64,000 nucleotides of DNA from Hippophae tibetana (GCA_037013495.1 CM072810.1:35617843-35681842), one strand, 5' to 3'; positions 39,801 to 55,100 are shown, counted from the first letter of the stretch. The notes: generated by a model not told the origin, from the sequence alone. Program-made: numbers and translations.

Positions 39801-40739
39801 AATTCAATGGAGGTTTTTCAATCAATTTCAACTACCCGTACAATTTGCATGGACATATTTGGAAAAAAAAGTAGATTGAGAAAATTGTTGTTGGCCTACA
39901 TTATCATTTTCAAGAAAAAGATACCTTGCTTAAATTCATATAGAAGGCATGTGAACTTACTGTTAAATGAATCAGTTGGGAAATTATTTGAACTGCATTA
40001 CTTGTTGCCAAGATGATAGCAATCCACTTTCGTGGATGGAAAGAGCTTGAATTTATAGAGATCAAGTATAGCGGTACGAGCGAAGCAATTTTGACACAAT
40101 TGTTAGAATTGATGGATCTAATACTAATGAAGAGAAAATATCTATACTTTCCCATAGATTTACTAAATTTCTTAGAAAGAATAAACCCGTTTTTAGGGAT
40201 TTAAAAAAGAGGTAATCCGAGCTCTAAAATGATTATTTCATTGAATTTATAGTTGTATTTCTTCCAAGCAACTTCAAACATTTTGGAGACCACTCATATA
40301 GGCATTTGAGCAAAAAACTAAATCTAGAACTATGCAGCTGAACATAAATTTGGAACTCTATATCATGCATGAGGATGAAACTTTGAACAAATTCTACGCA
40401 GGTTTTTCAATCATTATCAACTACTCGTACAATTTGGATGGACCTATTTGAAAAAAAAAGTAGATTGAGAAAATTGTTTTAGCCTACAATATCATTTTCA
40501 AGAAAAAGATACCTTGCTTAAATCCATATAGAAGGCCTGTTAACTTACTGGTAAATGAATCAGTTGGGAAATTATTCGAACTGCATCACTTGTTACCAAG
40601 ATGATGGCAATCCATTGTCGTGCACGGAAAGAGCTTGACTTTATAGACATCAAGTATAGTGGTACGAGCGAAGCTATTTCGACACAATTGTTAGAAATGA
40701 TTAATCTAATACCAATGAAGAGAAAATAGCTATACTTTC
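36823..40739 (+). repeat. 1,766-bp trimeric higher-order repeat, two full copies plus a partial third
   Basis: Monomer anchors 36800, 37389 and 37977 recur at 38566, 39155 and 39743, and the first part of a third copy starts at 40332. The period is 1,766 bp. The order is A, A, then a B-like monomer. Private variants shared by copies 1 and 2 include CAAGCAACTTTCAAAC (extra T), CTATATGATGCATG, GATTATGGCA and TTCAATGGAGG. Copy 1 differs from the next two by TTTTGAAC versus TTTGGAAC just after its anchor. The third copy diverges after about 40739 (CCAATAGATT instead of CCCATAGATT). Confidence 0.92.
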
Positions 40740-43700
40740 CAATAGATTTACTAAATTTCTTAGAAAGAATAAACCCATTTTTAGGGATTTTGGAAAAAGG
40801 AAATCTGAGCTCTAAAATAAGTATTTCAATGAATTTATAGTTGTATTTCTTCCCAGCAACTTCAAACATTTTGAAGACCACTCATATAGGCATTTGAGCG
40901 AAAAAATAAATCTAGAACTATGCAGCTGAACATAAATTTTGAACTCTATATCATGCAAAAGGATGAAACTTTGAACAAATTCTATGCACGTTTTTCAATC
41001 AATTTCAGCTACCCGTACAATTTGGATAGCCCTATTTGGAAAAAAAGTAGATTGAGAAAATTGTGGTTAGCCTACATTATCATTTTCAAGAAAAAGATAC
41101 CTTGCTTAAATCCATATAGAAGGCCTGTGAATTCAATGTTAAATGAATCAGTTGGGAAATTATTCGAACTGCATTATTTGTTGCCAAGATGATAGCAATA
41201 CACTTTCGCGGACGAAAAGAGCTTGAATTTATAGACATCAAGTATAGTGATACGAGTGAAGCTATTTTGACACAATTGTTAGAAATGATGAATCTAATAC
41301 CAATGAAGAGAAAATATCTATACTCTCCCATAGATTTACTAAATTTCTTAGAAAGAATAAACCCGTTTTTAGGGATTTAAAAAAAATGTAATCCGAGCTC
41401 TAAAATGATTATTTCAATGAATTTATTGTTGTATTTCTTCCAAGCAACTTCAAACATTTTGGAGACCACTCATATAGGCATTTGATCAAAAAATAAATCT
41501 AGAACTATGCAGCTGAACATAAATTTTGAACTCTATATCATGCAAGAGGATGAAACTTTGAACAAATTCAATGCAGGTTTTTCAATCAATTTCAGCTACC
41601 CGTACAATTTGGATGGACCTATTTGGAAAAAAAAGTAGATTGAGAAAATTGTTGTTAGTCTACATTATCATTTCCAAGAAAAAGATACCTTGCTTAAATC
41701 CATATAGAAGGCCTGTGAACTCACTATTAAATGAATCACTTGGGAAATTATTCGAATTGCATTATTTGTTGCAAAGATGGTAGCAATCCACTTTCGTGGA
41801 CGAAAAGAGCTTGACTTTATAGACATCAAGTATAGTGGTACGAGCTAAGCTATTTTGACACAATTGTTAGAAATGATGAATCTAATACCAATGAAGAGAA
41901 AATATCTATACTCTCCCATAGATTTACTAAATTTCTTAGAAAGAATAAACCCATTTGTAGGGATTTTCAAAAAAGGTAATCCGAGCTCTAAAATGATTAT
42001 TTCAATGAATTTATAGTTGTATTTCTTCCAAGCAAATTCAAACATTTTGGAGACCACTCATATAGGCATTTGAGCAAAAAAATAAATCTAGAACTATGCA
42101 GCTGAACATAAATTTTGAACTCTATATCATGCAAGAGGATGAAACTTTGAACAAATTCTATGCAGGTTTTTCAATCAATTTCAGCTACCCGTACAATTTG
42201 GATGGACATATTTGGAAAAAAAAGTAGATTGAGAAAATTGTTGTTAGTCTACATTATCATTTTCAAGAAAAAGATACCTTGCTTAAATCCATATAGAAGG
42301 CCTATGAACTTACTATTAAATGAATCAGTTGGGAAATTATTCGAACTGCATTATTTGTTGCCAAGATGATAGCAATCCACTTTCGTGGACGGAAAGAGCT
42401 TGACTTTATAGACATCAAGTATAGCGGTACGAGCTAAGCTATTTTGACACAATTTTTAGAAATGATGAATCTAATACCAATGAAGAGAAAATATCTATAC
42501 TTTCGCATAGATTTACTAACTTTCTTAGAAAGAATAAACCCATTTTTAGGGATTTTCAAAAAAGGTAATCCGAGCTCTAAAATGATTATTTCAATGAATT
42601 TATAGTTGTATTTCTTCCAAGCAAATTCAAACATTTTGGAGACCACTCATATAGGCATTTGAGCAAAAAAATAAATCTAGAACTATGCAGCTGAACATAA
42701 ATTTTGAACTCTATATCATGCAAGAGGATGAAACTTTGAACAAATTCTATGCAGGTTTTTCAATCAATTTCAGCTACCCGTACAATTTGGATGGACATAT
42801 TTGGAAAAAAAAGTAGATTGAGAAAATTGTTGTTAGTCTACATTATCATTTTCAAGAAAAAGATACCTTGCTTAAATCCATATAGAAGGCCTATGAACTT
42901 ACTATTAAATGAATCAGTTGGGAAATTATTCGAACTGCATTATTTGTTGCCAAGATGATAGCAATCCACTTTCGTGGACGGAAAGAGCTTGACTTTATAG
43001 ACATCAAGTATAGCGGTACGAGCTAAGCTATTTTGACACAATTTTTAGAAATGATGAATCTAATACCAATGAAGAGAAAATATCTATACTTTCGCATAGA
43101 TTTACTAACTTTCTTAGAAAGAATAAACCCATTTTTAGGGATTTTCAAAAAAGGTAATCCGAGCTCTAAAATGATTATTTCAATGAATTTATAGTTGTAT
43201 TTCTTCCAAGCGACTTCAAACATTTTGGAGACCACTCATATAGGCATTTGTGCAAAAAACTAAATCTAGAACTATGCAGATGAATAGAAATTTTGAACTC
43301 TATATCATGCAAGCGGATGAAACTTTGAACAAATTATACGCAGGTTTTTCAATCATTATCAACTACTCGTACAATTTGGATGGACCTATTTGAAAAAAAA
43401 GTAGACTGAGAAAATTGTTGTTAGCCTACAATATCATTTTCAATAAAAAGATACCTTGCTTAAATCCATATAGAAGGCCTGTTAACTTACTGTTAAATGA
43501 ATCAGTTGGGAAATTATTCGAATTGCATCACTTGTTACCAAGATGATGGCAATCCATTGTCGTGCACGGAAAGAGTTGGACTTTATAGACATCAAGTATA
43601 GTGGTACGAGCGAAGCTATTTTGACACAATTGTTAGAAATGATTAATCTAATACCAATGAAGAGAAAATAACTATACTTTCCCATAGATTTACTAAATTT

Positions 43701-44451
43701 CTTAGAAAGAATAAACCCATTTTTAGGGATTTTCGAAAAAGGTAATCCGAGCTCTAAAATAAGTATTTCAATGAATTTATAGTTGAATTTCTTCCAAGCA
43801 ACTTCAAACATTTTGGAGACCACTCATATAGGCGTTTGAGCAAAAAAAATAAATCTAGAACTATGCAGCTGAACATAAATTTTGAACTCTATATCATGCA
43901 AGAGGATGAAACTTTGAACAAATTCAATGCAGGTTTTTCAATCTATTTCAACTACCCGTACAATTTGGATGGACATATTTGGAAAAAAAAGTAGATTGAG
44001 AAAATTGTTGTTAGCCTACATTATCATTTTCAAGAAAAAGATACGTTGCTTAAATTCATATAGAAGGCATGTGAACTTACTGTTAAATGAATCAGTTGGG
44101 AAATTATTTGAACTGCATTACTTGTTTCCAAGATGATAGCAATCCACTTTCGTGGATGGAAAGAGCTTGAATTTATAGAGATCAAGTATAGCGGTACGAG
44201 CGAAGCAATTTTGACACAATTGTTAGAATTGATGAATCTAATACTAATGAAGAGAAAATATCTATACTTTCGCATAGATTTACTAAATTTCTTAGAAAGA
44301 ATAAACCCGTTTTTAGGTATTTTCAAAAAAGGTAATCCGAGCTCTAAAATGATTATTTCATTGAATTTATAGTTGTATTGCTTCCAAGCGACTTCAAACA
44401 TTTTGGAGACCACTCATATAGGCATTTGAGCAAAAAACTAAATCTAGAACT
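40740..44451 (+). repeat. Transition block between the trimer and the 3/6/7-monomer repeat
   Basis: Anchors inside are at 40920, 41507, 42096, 42685, 43274 and 43863. Together with the monomer starting at 40332 they form a seven-monomer stretch up to the next marked A-type monomer at 44452. B monomers here carry a new variant: CTTTCGTGGACGG or CTTTCGTGGACGAAAAG, with GAGCTAAGC downstream instead of GAGCGAAGC. That change puts a TAA in the open + strand frame of the second half-monomer. The variant dominates the B monomers to the right end of the window. Confidence 0.8.
41958..43209 (+). repeat. Recent 589-bp single-monomer doubling (anchors 42096 and 42685)
   Basis: About 660 bp at 41958-42620 recur at 42547-43209, offset 589 bp, with no difference seen. 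Both copies share AAGCAAATTC before the anchor or at its end, CCTATGAACTTACTATT, GTATAGCGGTACGAGC and AATTTTTAGAAATG. The match ends where the second copy has AAGCGACTTC. Upstream, CCATTTGTAGGG at about 41951 marks the other limit. Confidence 0.88.
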
Positions 44452-47400
44452 ATGCAGCTGAACATAAATTTTGAACTCTATATCATGCATGAGGATGAAA
44501 CTTTGAACAAATTCTACGCAGGTTTTTCAATCATCATCAACTACTCGTACAATTTGGATGGACCTATTTGAAAAAAAAAGTAGATTGAGAAAATTGTTTT
44601 AGCCTACAATATCATTTTCAAGAAAAAGATAACCTTGCTTAAATCCATATAGAAGGCCTGTTAACTTACTGTTAAATGAATCAGTTGGGAAATTATTCGA
44701 ACTGCATCACTTGTTACCAAGATGATGGCAATCCATTGTCGTGCACGGAAAGAGCTTGACTTTATAGACATCAAGTATAGTGGTACGAGCGAAGCTATTT
44801 CGACACAATTGTTAGAAATGATTAATCTAATACCAATGAAGAGAAAATAGCTATACTTTCCCATAGATTTACTAAATTTCTTAGAAAGAATAAACCCATT
44901 TTTAGGGATTTTCGAAAAAGGAAATCCGAGCTCTAAAATACGTATTTCAATGAATTTATAGTTGTATTTCTTCCCAGCAACTTCAAACATTTTGGAGACC
45001 ACTCATATAGGCGTTTGAGCAAAAAAATAAATCTAGAACTATGCAGCTGAACATAAATTTTGAACTCTATATCATGCAAGAGGATGAAACTTTGAACAAA
45101 TTCAATGCAGGTTTTTCAATCAATTTCAACTACCCGTACAATTTGGATGGACATATTTGGAAAAAAAAGTAGATTGAGAAAATTGTTGTTAGCCTACATT
45201 ATAATTTTCAAGAAAAAGATACCTTGCTTAAATCCATATAGAAGGCCTGTGAACTCACTGTTAAATGAATCAGTTGGAAAATTATTCGAACTGCATTATT
45301 TGTTGCCAAGATGATAGCAATCCACTTTCGCGGACGAAAAGAGCTTGAATTTATACACATCAAGTATAGTGATACGAGCAAAGCTATTTTGACACAATTG
45401 TTAGAAATAATGAATCTAATACCAATGAAGAGAAAATATCTATACTCTCCCATAGATTTACTAAATTTCTTAGAAAGAATAAACCCGTTTTTAGGGATTT
45501 AAAAAAAATGTAATCCGAGCTCTAAAATGATTATTTCAATGAATTTATTGTTTTATTTCTTCCAAGCAACTTCAAACATTTTGGAGACCACTCATATAGG
45601 CATTTGATCAAAAAATAAATCTAGAACTATGCAGCTGAACATATATTTTGAACTCTATATAATGCAAGAGGATGAAACTTTGAACAAATTCTATGCAGGT
45701 TTTTCAATCAATTTCAGCTACCCGTACAATTTGGATGGACATATTTGGAAAAAAAAGTAGATTGAGAAAATTGTTGTTAGTCTACATTATCTTTTTCAAG
45801 AAAAAGATACCTTGCTTAAATCCATATAAAAGGCCTTTGAACTCACTGTTAAATGAATCAGTTGGGAAATTATTCGAATTGCATTATTTGTTGCAAAGAT
45901 GGTAGCAATCCACTTTCGTGGACGAAAAGAGCTTGACTTTATAGACATCAAGTATAGTGGTACGAGCTAAGCTATTTTGACACAATTGTTAGAAATGATG
46001 AATCTAATACCAATGAAGAGAAAATATCTATACTCTCCCATAGATTTACTAAATTTCTTAGAAAGAATAAACCCATTTTTAGGGATTTTCAAAAAAGGTA
46101 ATCCGAGCTCTAAAATGATTATTTCAATGAATTTATAGTTGTATTTCTTCCAAGCAACTTCAAACATTTTGGAGACCACTCATATAGGCATTTGAGCAAA
46201 AAAATAAATCTAGAACTATGCAGCTAAACATAAATTTTGAACTCTATATCATGCAAGAGGATGAAACTTTGAACAAATTCTATGCAGGTTTTTCAATCAA
46301 TTTCAGCTACCCGTACAATTTGGATGGACATATTTGGAAAAAAAAGTAGATTGAGAAAACTGTTGTTAGTCTACATTATCATTTTCAAGAAAAAGATACC
46401 TTGCTTAAATCCATATAGAAGGCCTATGAACTTACTATTAAATGAATCAGTTGGGAAATTATTCGAACTGCATTATTTCTTGCCAAGATGATAGCAATCC
46501 ACTTTCGTGGACGGAAAGAGCTTGACTTTATAGACATCAAGTATAGCGGTACGAGCTAAGCTATTTTGACACAATTTTTAGAAATGATGAATCTAATACC
46601 AATGAAGAGAAAATATCTATACTTTCACATAGATTTACTAACTTTCTTAGAAAGAATAAACCCATTTTTAGGGATTTGCAAAAAAGGTAATCCGAGCTCT
46701 AAAATGATTATTTCAATGAATTTATAGTTGTATTTCTTCCAAGCTACTTCAAACATTTCGGAGACCACTCATATAGGCATTTGAGAAAAAAACTAAATCT
46801 AGAACTATGCAGCTGAACAGAAATTTTGAACTCTATATCATGCAAGAGGATGAAACTTTGAACAAATTCTACGCACGTTTTGTCAATCATTATCAACTAC
46901 CCGTACAATTTGGATGGACCTATTTGGAAAAAAAAGTAGATTGAGAAAATGGTTGTTAGCCTACATTATCATTTCCAAGAAAAAGATACCTTGCTTAAAT
47001 CCATAGAGAAGGCCTGTGAACTTACTGTTAAATGAATCAGTTGGGAAATTATTCGAACTGCATTATTTGTTGCCAAGATAATAGCAATCCACTTTCGTGG
47101 ACGGAAAGAGCTTGACTTTATAGACATCAAGTATAGCGGTACGAGCTAAGCTATTTTGACACAATTTTTAGAAATGATGAATCTAATACCAATGAAGAGA
47201 AAATATCTATACTTTCGCATAGATTTACTAACTTTCTTAGAAAGAATAAACCCATTTTTAGGGATTTTCAAAAAAGGTAATCCGAGCTCTAAAATGATTA
47301 TTTCAATGAATTTATAGTTGTATTTCTTCCAAACTACTTCAAACATTTCGGAGACCACTCATATAGGCATTTGAGAAAAAAACTAAATCTAGAACTATGC

Positions 47401-47986
47401 AGCTGAACAGAAATTTTGAACTCTATATCATGCAAGAGGATGAAACTTTGAACAAATTCTACGCAGGTTTTGTCAATCATTATCAACTACCCGTACAATT
47501 TGGATGGACCTATTTGGAAAAAAAAGTAGATTGAGAAAATGGTTGTTAGCCTACATTATCATTTCCAAGAAAAAGATACCTTGCTTAAATCCATATAGAA
47601 GGCCTGTGAACTTACTGTTAAATGAATCAGTTGGGAAATTATTTGAACTGCATTACTTGTTGCCAAGATGATAGCAATCCACTTTCGTGGATGGAAAGAG
47701 CTTGAATTTATAGAGATCAAGTATAGCGGTACGAGCGAAGCAATTTTGACACAATTGTTAGAATTGATGAATCTAATACTAATGAAGAGGAAATATCTAT
47801 ACTTTCCCATAGATTTACTAAATTTCTTAGAAAGAATAAACCCGTTTTTAGGGATTTAAAAAAAAGGTAATCCGAGCTCTAAAATGATTATTTCATTGAA
47901 TTTATAGTTGTATTTCTTCCAAGCAACTTCAAACATTTTGGAGACCACTCATATAGGCATTTGAGCAAAAAACTAAATCTAGAACT
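44452..47986 (+). repeat. Higher-order unit, six monomers (3,535 bp)
   Basis: Anchors are at 44452, 45041, 45629, 46218, 46807 and 47397. It begins with a marked A-type monomer (AAATTGTTTTAGCC). The first three monomers match 47987-49751 at about +3,534 bp. The last three match 50340-52108 at +4,122 bp. The unit therefore equals the next one minus a single monomer (the counterpart of 49752). The last two monomers carry GGTTTTGTCAATC (or CGTTTTGTCAATC), a one-base insertion in the gag-like frame. Confidence 0.88.
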
Positions 47987-50900
47987 ATGCAGCTGAACAT
48001 AAATTTTGAACTCTATATCATGCATGAGGATGAAACTTTGAACAAATTCTACGCAGGTTTTTCAATCATTATCAACTACTCGTACAATTTGGATGGACCT
48101 ATTTGAAAAAAAAAGTAGATTGAGAAAATTGTTTTAGCCTACAATATCATTTTCAAGAAAAAGATACCTTGCTTAAATCCATATAGAAGGCCTGTTAACT
48201 TACTGTTAAATGAATCAGTTGGGAAATTATTCGAACTGCATCACTTGTTAGCAAGATGATGGCAATCCATTGTCGTGCACGGAAAGAGCTTGACTTTATA
48301 GACATCAAGTATAGTGGTACGAGCGAAGCTATTTCGACACAATTGTTAGAAATGATTAATCTAATACCAATGAAGAGAAAATAGCTATACTTTCCCATAG
48401 ATTTACTAAATTTCTTAGAAAGAATAAACCCATTTTTAGGGATTTTCGAAAAAGGAAATCCGAGCTCTAAAATACGTATTTCAATGAATTTATAGTTGTA
48501 TTTCTTCCCAGCAACTTCAAACATTTTGGAGACCACTCATATAGGCGTTTGAGCAAAAAAAAAAATCTAGAACTATGCAGCTGAACATAAATTTTGAACT
48601 CTATATCATGCAAGAGGATGAAACTTTGAACAAATTCAATGCAGGTTTTTCAATCAATTTCAACTACCCGTACAATTTGGATGGACATATTTGGAAAAAA
48701 AAGTAGATTGAGAAAATTGTTGTTAGCCTACATTATAATTTTCAAGAAAAAGATACCTTGCTTAAATCCATATAGAAGGCCTGTGAACTCACTGTTAAAT
48801 GAATCAGTTGGGAAATTATTCGAACTGCATTATTTGTTGCCAAGATGATAGCAATCCACTTTCGCGGACGAAAAGAGCTTGAATTTATACACATCAAGTA
48901 TAGTGATACGAGCGAAGCTATTTTGACACAATTGTTAGAAATAATGAATCTAATACCAATGAAGAGAAAATATCTATACTCTCCCATAGATTTACTAAAT
49001 TTCTTAGAAAGAATAAACCCGTTTTTAGGGATTTAAAAAAAATGTAATCCGAGCTCTAAAATGATTATTTCAATGAATTTATTGTTTTATTTCTTCCAAG
49101 CAACTTCAAACATTTTGGAGACCACTCATATAGGCATTTGATCAAAAAATAAATCTAGAACTATGCAGCTGAACATAAATTTTGAACTCTATATAATGCA
49201 AGAGGAAGAAACTTTGAACAAATTCTATGCAGGTTTTTCAATCAATTTCAGCTACCCGTACAATTTGGATGGACATATTTGGAAAAAAAAGTAGATTGAG
49301 AAAATGGTTGTTAGCCTACATTATCATTTCCAAGAAAAAGATACCTTGCTTAAATCCATATAGAAGGCCTGTGAACTTACTGTTAAATGAATCAGTTGGG
49401 AAATTATTTGAACTGCATTACTTGTTGCCAAGATGATAGCAATCCACTTTCGTGGATGGAAAGAGCTTGAATTTATAGACATCAAGTATAGTGGTACGAG
49501 CTAAGCTATTTTGACACAATTGTTAGAAATGATGAATCTAATACCAATGAAGAGAAAATATCTATACTCTCCCATAGATTTACTAAATTTCTTAGAAAGA
49601 ATAAACCCGTTTTTAGGGATTTAAAAAAAAGGTAATCCGAGCTCTAAAATGATTATTTCATTGAATTTATAGTTGTATTTCTTCCAAGCAACTTCAAACA
49701 TTTTGGAGACCACTCATATAGGCATTTGAGCAAAAAACTAAATCTAGAACTATGCAGCTGAACATAAATTTTGAACTCTATATCATGCATGAGGATGAAA
49801 CTTTGAACAAATTCTACGCAGGTTTTTCAATCATTATCAACTACTCGTACAATTTGGATGGACCTATTTGAAAAAAAAAGTAGATTGAGAAAATTGTTTT
49901 AGCCTACAATATCATTTTCAAGAAAAAGATACCTTGCTTAAATCCATATAGAAGGCCTGTTAACTTACTGTTAAATGAATCAGTTGGGAAATTATTCGAA
50001 CTGCATCACTTGTTACCAAGATGATGGCAATCCATTGTCGTGCACGGAAAGAGCTTGACTTTATAGACATCAAGTATAGTGGTACGAGCGAAGCTATTTC
50101 GACACAATTGTTAGAAATGATTAATCTAATACCAATGAAGAGAAAATAGCTATACTCTCCCATAGATTTACTAAATTTCTTAGAAAGAATAAACCCATTT
50201 TTAGGGATTTTCAAAAAAGGTAATCCGAGCTCTAAAATGATTATTTCAATGAATTTATAGTTGTATTTCTTCCAAGCAACTTCAAACATTTTGGAGACCA
50301 CTCATATAGGCATTTGAGCAAAAAAATAAATCTAGAACTATGCAGCTGAACATAAATTTTGAACTCTATATCATGCAAGAGGATGAAACTTTGAACAAAT
50401 TCTATGCAGGTTTTTCAATCAATTTCAGCTACCCGTACAATTTGGATGGACATATTTGGAAAAAAAAGTAGATTGAGAAAATTGTTGTTAGTCTACATTA
50501 TCATTTTCAAGAAAAAGATACCTTGCTTAAATCCATATAGAAGGCCTATGAACTCACTGTTAAATGAATCAGTTGGGAAATTATTCGAACTGCATTATTT
50601 CTTGCCAAGATGATAGCAATCCACTTTCGTGGACGGAAAGAGCTTGACTTTATAGACATCAAGTATAGCGGTACGAGCTAAGCTATTTTGACACAATTTT
50701 TAGAAATGATGAATCTAATACCAATGAAAAGAAAATATCTATACTTTCGCATAGATTTACTAACTTTCTTAGAAAGAATAAACCCATTTTTAGGGATTTT
50801 CAAAAAAGGTAATCCGAGCTCTAAAATGATTATTTCAATGAATTTATAGTTGTATTTCTTCCAAGCTACTTCAAACATTTCGGAGACCACTCATATAGGC

Positions 50901-52108
50901 ATTTGAGAAAAAAACTAAATCTAGAACTATGCAGCTGAACAGAAATTTTGAACTCTATATCATGCAAGAGGATGAAACTTTGAACAAATTCTACGCACGT
51001 TTTGTCAATCATTATCAACTACCCGTACAATTTGGATGGACCTATTTGGGAAAAAAAGTAGATTGAGAAAATGGTTGTTAGCCTACATTATCATTTCCAA
51101 GAAAAAGATACCTTGCTTAAATCCATATAGAAGGCCTGTGAACTTACTGTTAAATGAATCAGTTGGGAAATTATTCGAACTGCATTATTTGTTGCCAAGA
51201 TAATAGCAATCCACTTTCTTGGACGGAAAGAGCTTGACTTTATAGACATCAAGTATAGCGGTACGAGCTAAGCTATTTTGACACAACTTTTAGAAATGAT
51301 GAATCTAATACCAATGAAGAGAAAATATCTATACTTTCGCATAGATTTACTAACTTTCTTAGAAAGAATAAACCCATTTTTAGGGATTTTCAAAAAAGGT
51401 AATCCGAGCTCTAAAATGATTATTTCAATGAATTTATAGTTGTATTTCTTCCAAGCTACTTCAAACATTTCGGAGACCACTCATATAGGCATTTGAGAAA
51501 AAAACTAAATCTAGAACTATGCAGCTGAACAGAAATTTTGAACTCTATATCATGCAAGAGGATGAAACTTTGAACAAATTCTACGCAGGTTTTGTCAATC
51601 ATTATCAACTACCCGTACAATTTGGATGGACCTATTTGGAAAAAAAAGTAGATTGAGAAAATGGTTGTTAGCCTACATTATCATTTCCAAGAAAAAGATA
51701 CCTTGCTTAAATCCATATAGAAGGCCTGTGAACTTACTGTTAAATGAATCAGTTGGGAAATTATTTGAACTGCATTACTTGTTGCCAAGATGATAGCAAT
51801 CCACTTTCGTGGATGGAAAGAGCTTGAATTTATAGAGATCAAGTATAGCGGTACGAGCGAAGCAATTTTGACACAATTGTTAGAATTGATGAATCTAATA
51901 CTAATGAAGAGGAAATATCTATACTTTCCCATAGATTTACTAAATTTCTTAGAAAGAATAAACCCGTTTTTAGGGATTTAAAAAAAAGGTAATCCGAGCT
52001 CTAAAATGATTATTTCATTGAATTTATAGTTGTATTTCTTCCAAGCAACTTCAAACATTTTGGAGACCACTCATATAGGCATTTGAGCAAAAAACTAAAT
52101 CTAGAACT
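47987..52108 (+). repeat. Higher-order unit, seven monomers (4,122 bp), copy 1
   Basis: Anchors are at 47987, 48575, 49163, 49752, 50340, 50929 and 51519. Monomers 1 and 4 are A type with the AAATTGTTTTAGCC marker. The sequence matches the following unit at +4,121/4,122 bp. The diagonal of near-identity extends slightly beyond one unit, from about 47334 to 51684. Monomers 6 and 7 carry the GTTTTGTCAATC insertion. Confidence 0.93.
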
Positions 52109-55100
52109 ATGCAGCTGAACATAAATTTTGAACTCTATATCATGCATGAGGATGAAACTTTGAACAAATTCTACGCAGGTTTTTCAATCATTATCAACTA
52201 CTCGTACAATTTGGATGGACCTATTTGAAAAAAAAAGTAGATTGAGAAAATTGTTTTAGCCTACAATATCATTTTCAAGAAAAAGATACCTTGCTTAAAT
52301 CCATATAGAAGGCCTGTTAACTTACTGTTAAATGAATCAGTTGGGAAATTATTCGAACTGCATCACTTGTTAGCAAGATGATGGCAATCCATTGTCGTGC
52401 ACGGAAAGAGCTTGACTTTATAGACATCAAGTATAGTGGTACGAGCGAAGCTATTTCGACACAATTGTTAGAAATGATTAATCTAATACCAATGAAGAGA
52501 AAATAGCTATACTTTCCCATAGATTTACTAAATTTCTTAGAAAGAATAAACCCATTTTTAGGGATTTTCGAAAAAGGAAATCCGAGCTCTAAAATACGTA
52601 TTTCAATGAATTTATAGTTGTATTTCTTCCCAGCAACTTCAAACATTTTGGAGACCACTCATATAGGCGTTTGAGCAAAAAAAAAATCTAGAACTATGCA
52701 GCTGAACATAAATTTTGAACTCTATATCATGCAAGAGGATGAAACTTTGAACAAATTCAATGCAGGTTTTTCAATCAATTTCAACTACCCGTACAATTTG
52801 GATGGACATATTTGGAAAAAAAAGTAGATTGAGAAAATTGTTGTTAGCCTACATTATAATTTTCAAGAAAAAGATACCTTGCTTAAATCCATATAGAAGG
52901 CCTGTGAACTCACTGTTAAATGAATCAGTTGGGAAATTATTCGAACTGCATTATTTGTTGCCAAGATGATAGCAATCCACTTTCGCGGACGAAAAGAGCT
53001 TGAATTTATACACATCAAGTATAGTGATACGAGCGAAGCTATTTTGACACAATTGTTAGAAATAATGAATCTAATACCAATGAAGAGAAAGTATCTATAC
53101 TCTCCCATAGATTTACTAAATTTCTTAGAAAGAATAAACCCGTTTTTAGGGATTTAAAAAAAATGTAATCCGAGCTCTAAAATGATTATTTCAATGAATT
53201 TATTGTTTTATTTCTTCCAAGCAACTTCAAACATTTTGGAGACCACTCATATAGGCATTTGATCAAAAAATAAATCTAGAACTATGCAGCTGAACATAAA
53301 TTTTGAACTCTATATAATGCAAGAGGAAGAAACTTTGAACAAATTCTATGCAGGTTTTTCAATCAATTTCAGCTACCCGTACAATTTGGATGGACATATT
53401 TGGAAAAAAAAGTAGATTGAGAAAATGGTTGTTAGCCTACATTATCATTTCCAAGAAAAAGATACCTTGCTTAAATCCATATAGAAGGCCTGTGAACTTA
53501 CTGTTAAATGAATCAGTTGGGAAATTATTTGAACTGCATTACTTGTTGCCAAGATGATAGCAATCCACTTTCGTGGATGGAAAGAGCTTGAATTTATAGA
53601 CATCAAGTATAGTGGTACGAGCTAAGCTATTTTGACACAATTGTTAGAAATGATGAATCTAATACCAATGAAGAGAAAATATCTATACTCTCCCATAGAT
53701 TTACTAAATTTCTTAGAAAGAATAAACCCGTTTTTAGGGATTTAAAAAAAAGGTAATCCGAGCTCTAAAATGATTATTTCATTGAATTTATAGTTGTATT
53801 TCTTCCAAGCAACTTCAAACATTTTGGAGACCACTCATATAGGCATTTGAGCAAAAAACTAAATCTAGAACTATGCAGCTGAACATAAATTTTGAACTCT
53901 ATATCATGCATGAGGATGAAACTTTGAACAAATTCTACGCAGGTTTTTCAATCATTATCAACTACTCGTACAATTTGGATGGACCTATTTGAAAAAAAAA
54001 GTAGATTGAGAAAATTGTTTTAGCCTACAATATCATTTTCAAGAAAAAGATACCTTGCTTAAATCCATATAGAAGGCCTGTTAACTTACTGTTAAATGAA
54101 TCAGTTGGGAAATTATTCGAACTGCATCACTTGTTACCAAGATGATGGCAATCCATTGTCGTGCACGGAAAGAGCTTGACTTTATAGACATCAAGTATAG
54201 TGGTACGAGCGAAGCTATTTCGACACAATTGTTAGAAATGATTAATCTAATACCAATGAAGAGAAAATAGCTATACTCTCCCATAGATTTACTAAATTTC
54301 TTAGAAAGAATAAACCCATTTTTAGGGATTTTCAAAAAAGGTAATCCGAGCTCTAAAATGATTATTTCAATGAATTTATAGTTGTATTTCTTCCAAGCAA
54401 CTTCAAACATTTTGGAGACCACTCATATAGGCATTTGAGCAAAAAAATAAATCTAGAACTATGCAGCTGAACATAAATTTTGAACTCTATATCATGCAAG
54501 AGGATGAAACTTTGAACAAATTCTATGCAGGTTTTTCAATCAATTTCAGCTACCCGTACAATTTGGATGGACATATTTGGAAAAAAAAGTAGATTGAGAA
54601 AATTGTTGTTAGTCTACATTATCATTTTCAAGAAAAAGATACCTTGCTTAAATCCATATAGAAGGCCTATGAACTCACTGTTAAATGAATCAGTTGGGAA
54701 ATTATTCGAACTGCATTATTTCTTGCCAAGATGATAGCAATCCACTTTCGTGGACGGAAAGAGCTTGACTTTATAGACATCAAGTATAGCGGTACGAGCT
54801 AAGCTATTTTGACACAATTTTTAGAAATGATGAATCTAATACCAATGAAAAGAAAATATCTATACTTTCGCATAGATTTACTAACTTTCTTAGAAAGAAT
54901 AAACCCATTTTTAGGGATTTTCAAAAAAGGTAATCCGAGCTCTAAAATGATTATTTCAATGAATTTATAGTTGTATTTCTTCCAAGCTACTTCAAACATT
55001 TCGGAGACCACTCATATAGGCATTTGAGAAAAAAACTAAATCTAGAACTATGCAGCTGAACAGAAATTTTGAACTCTATATCATGCAAGAGGATGAAACT

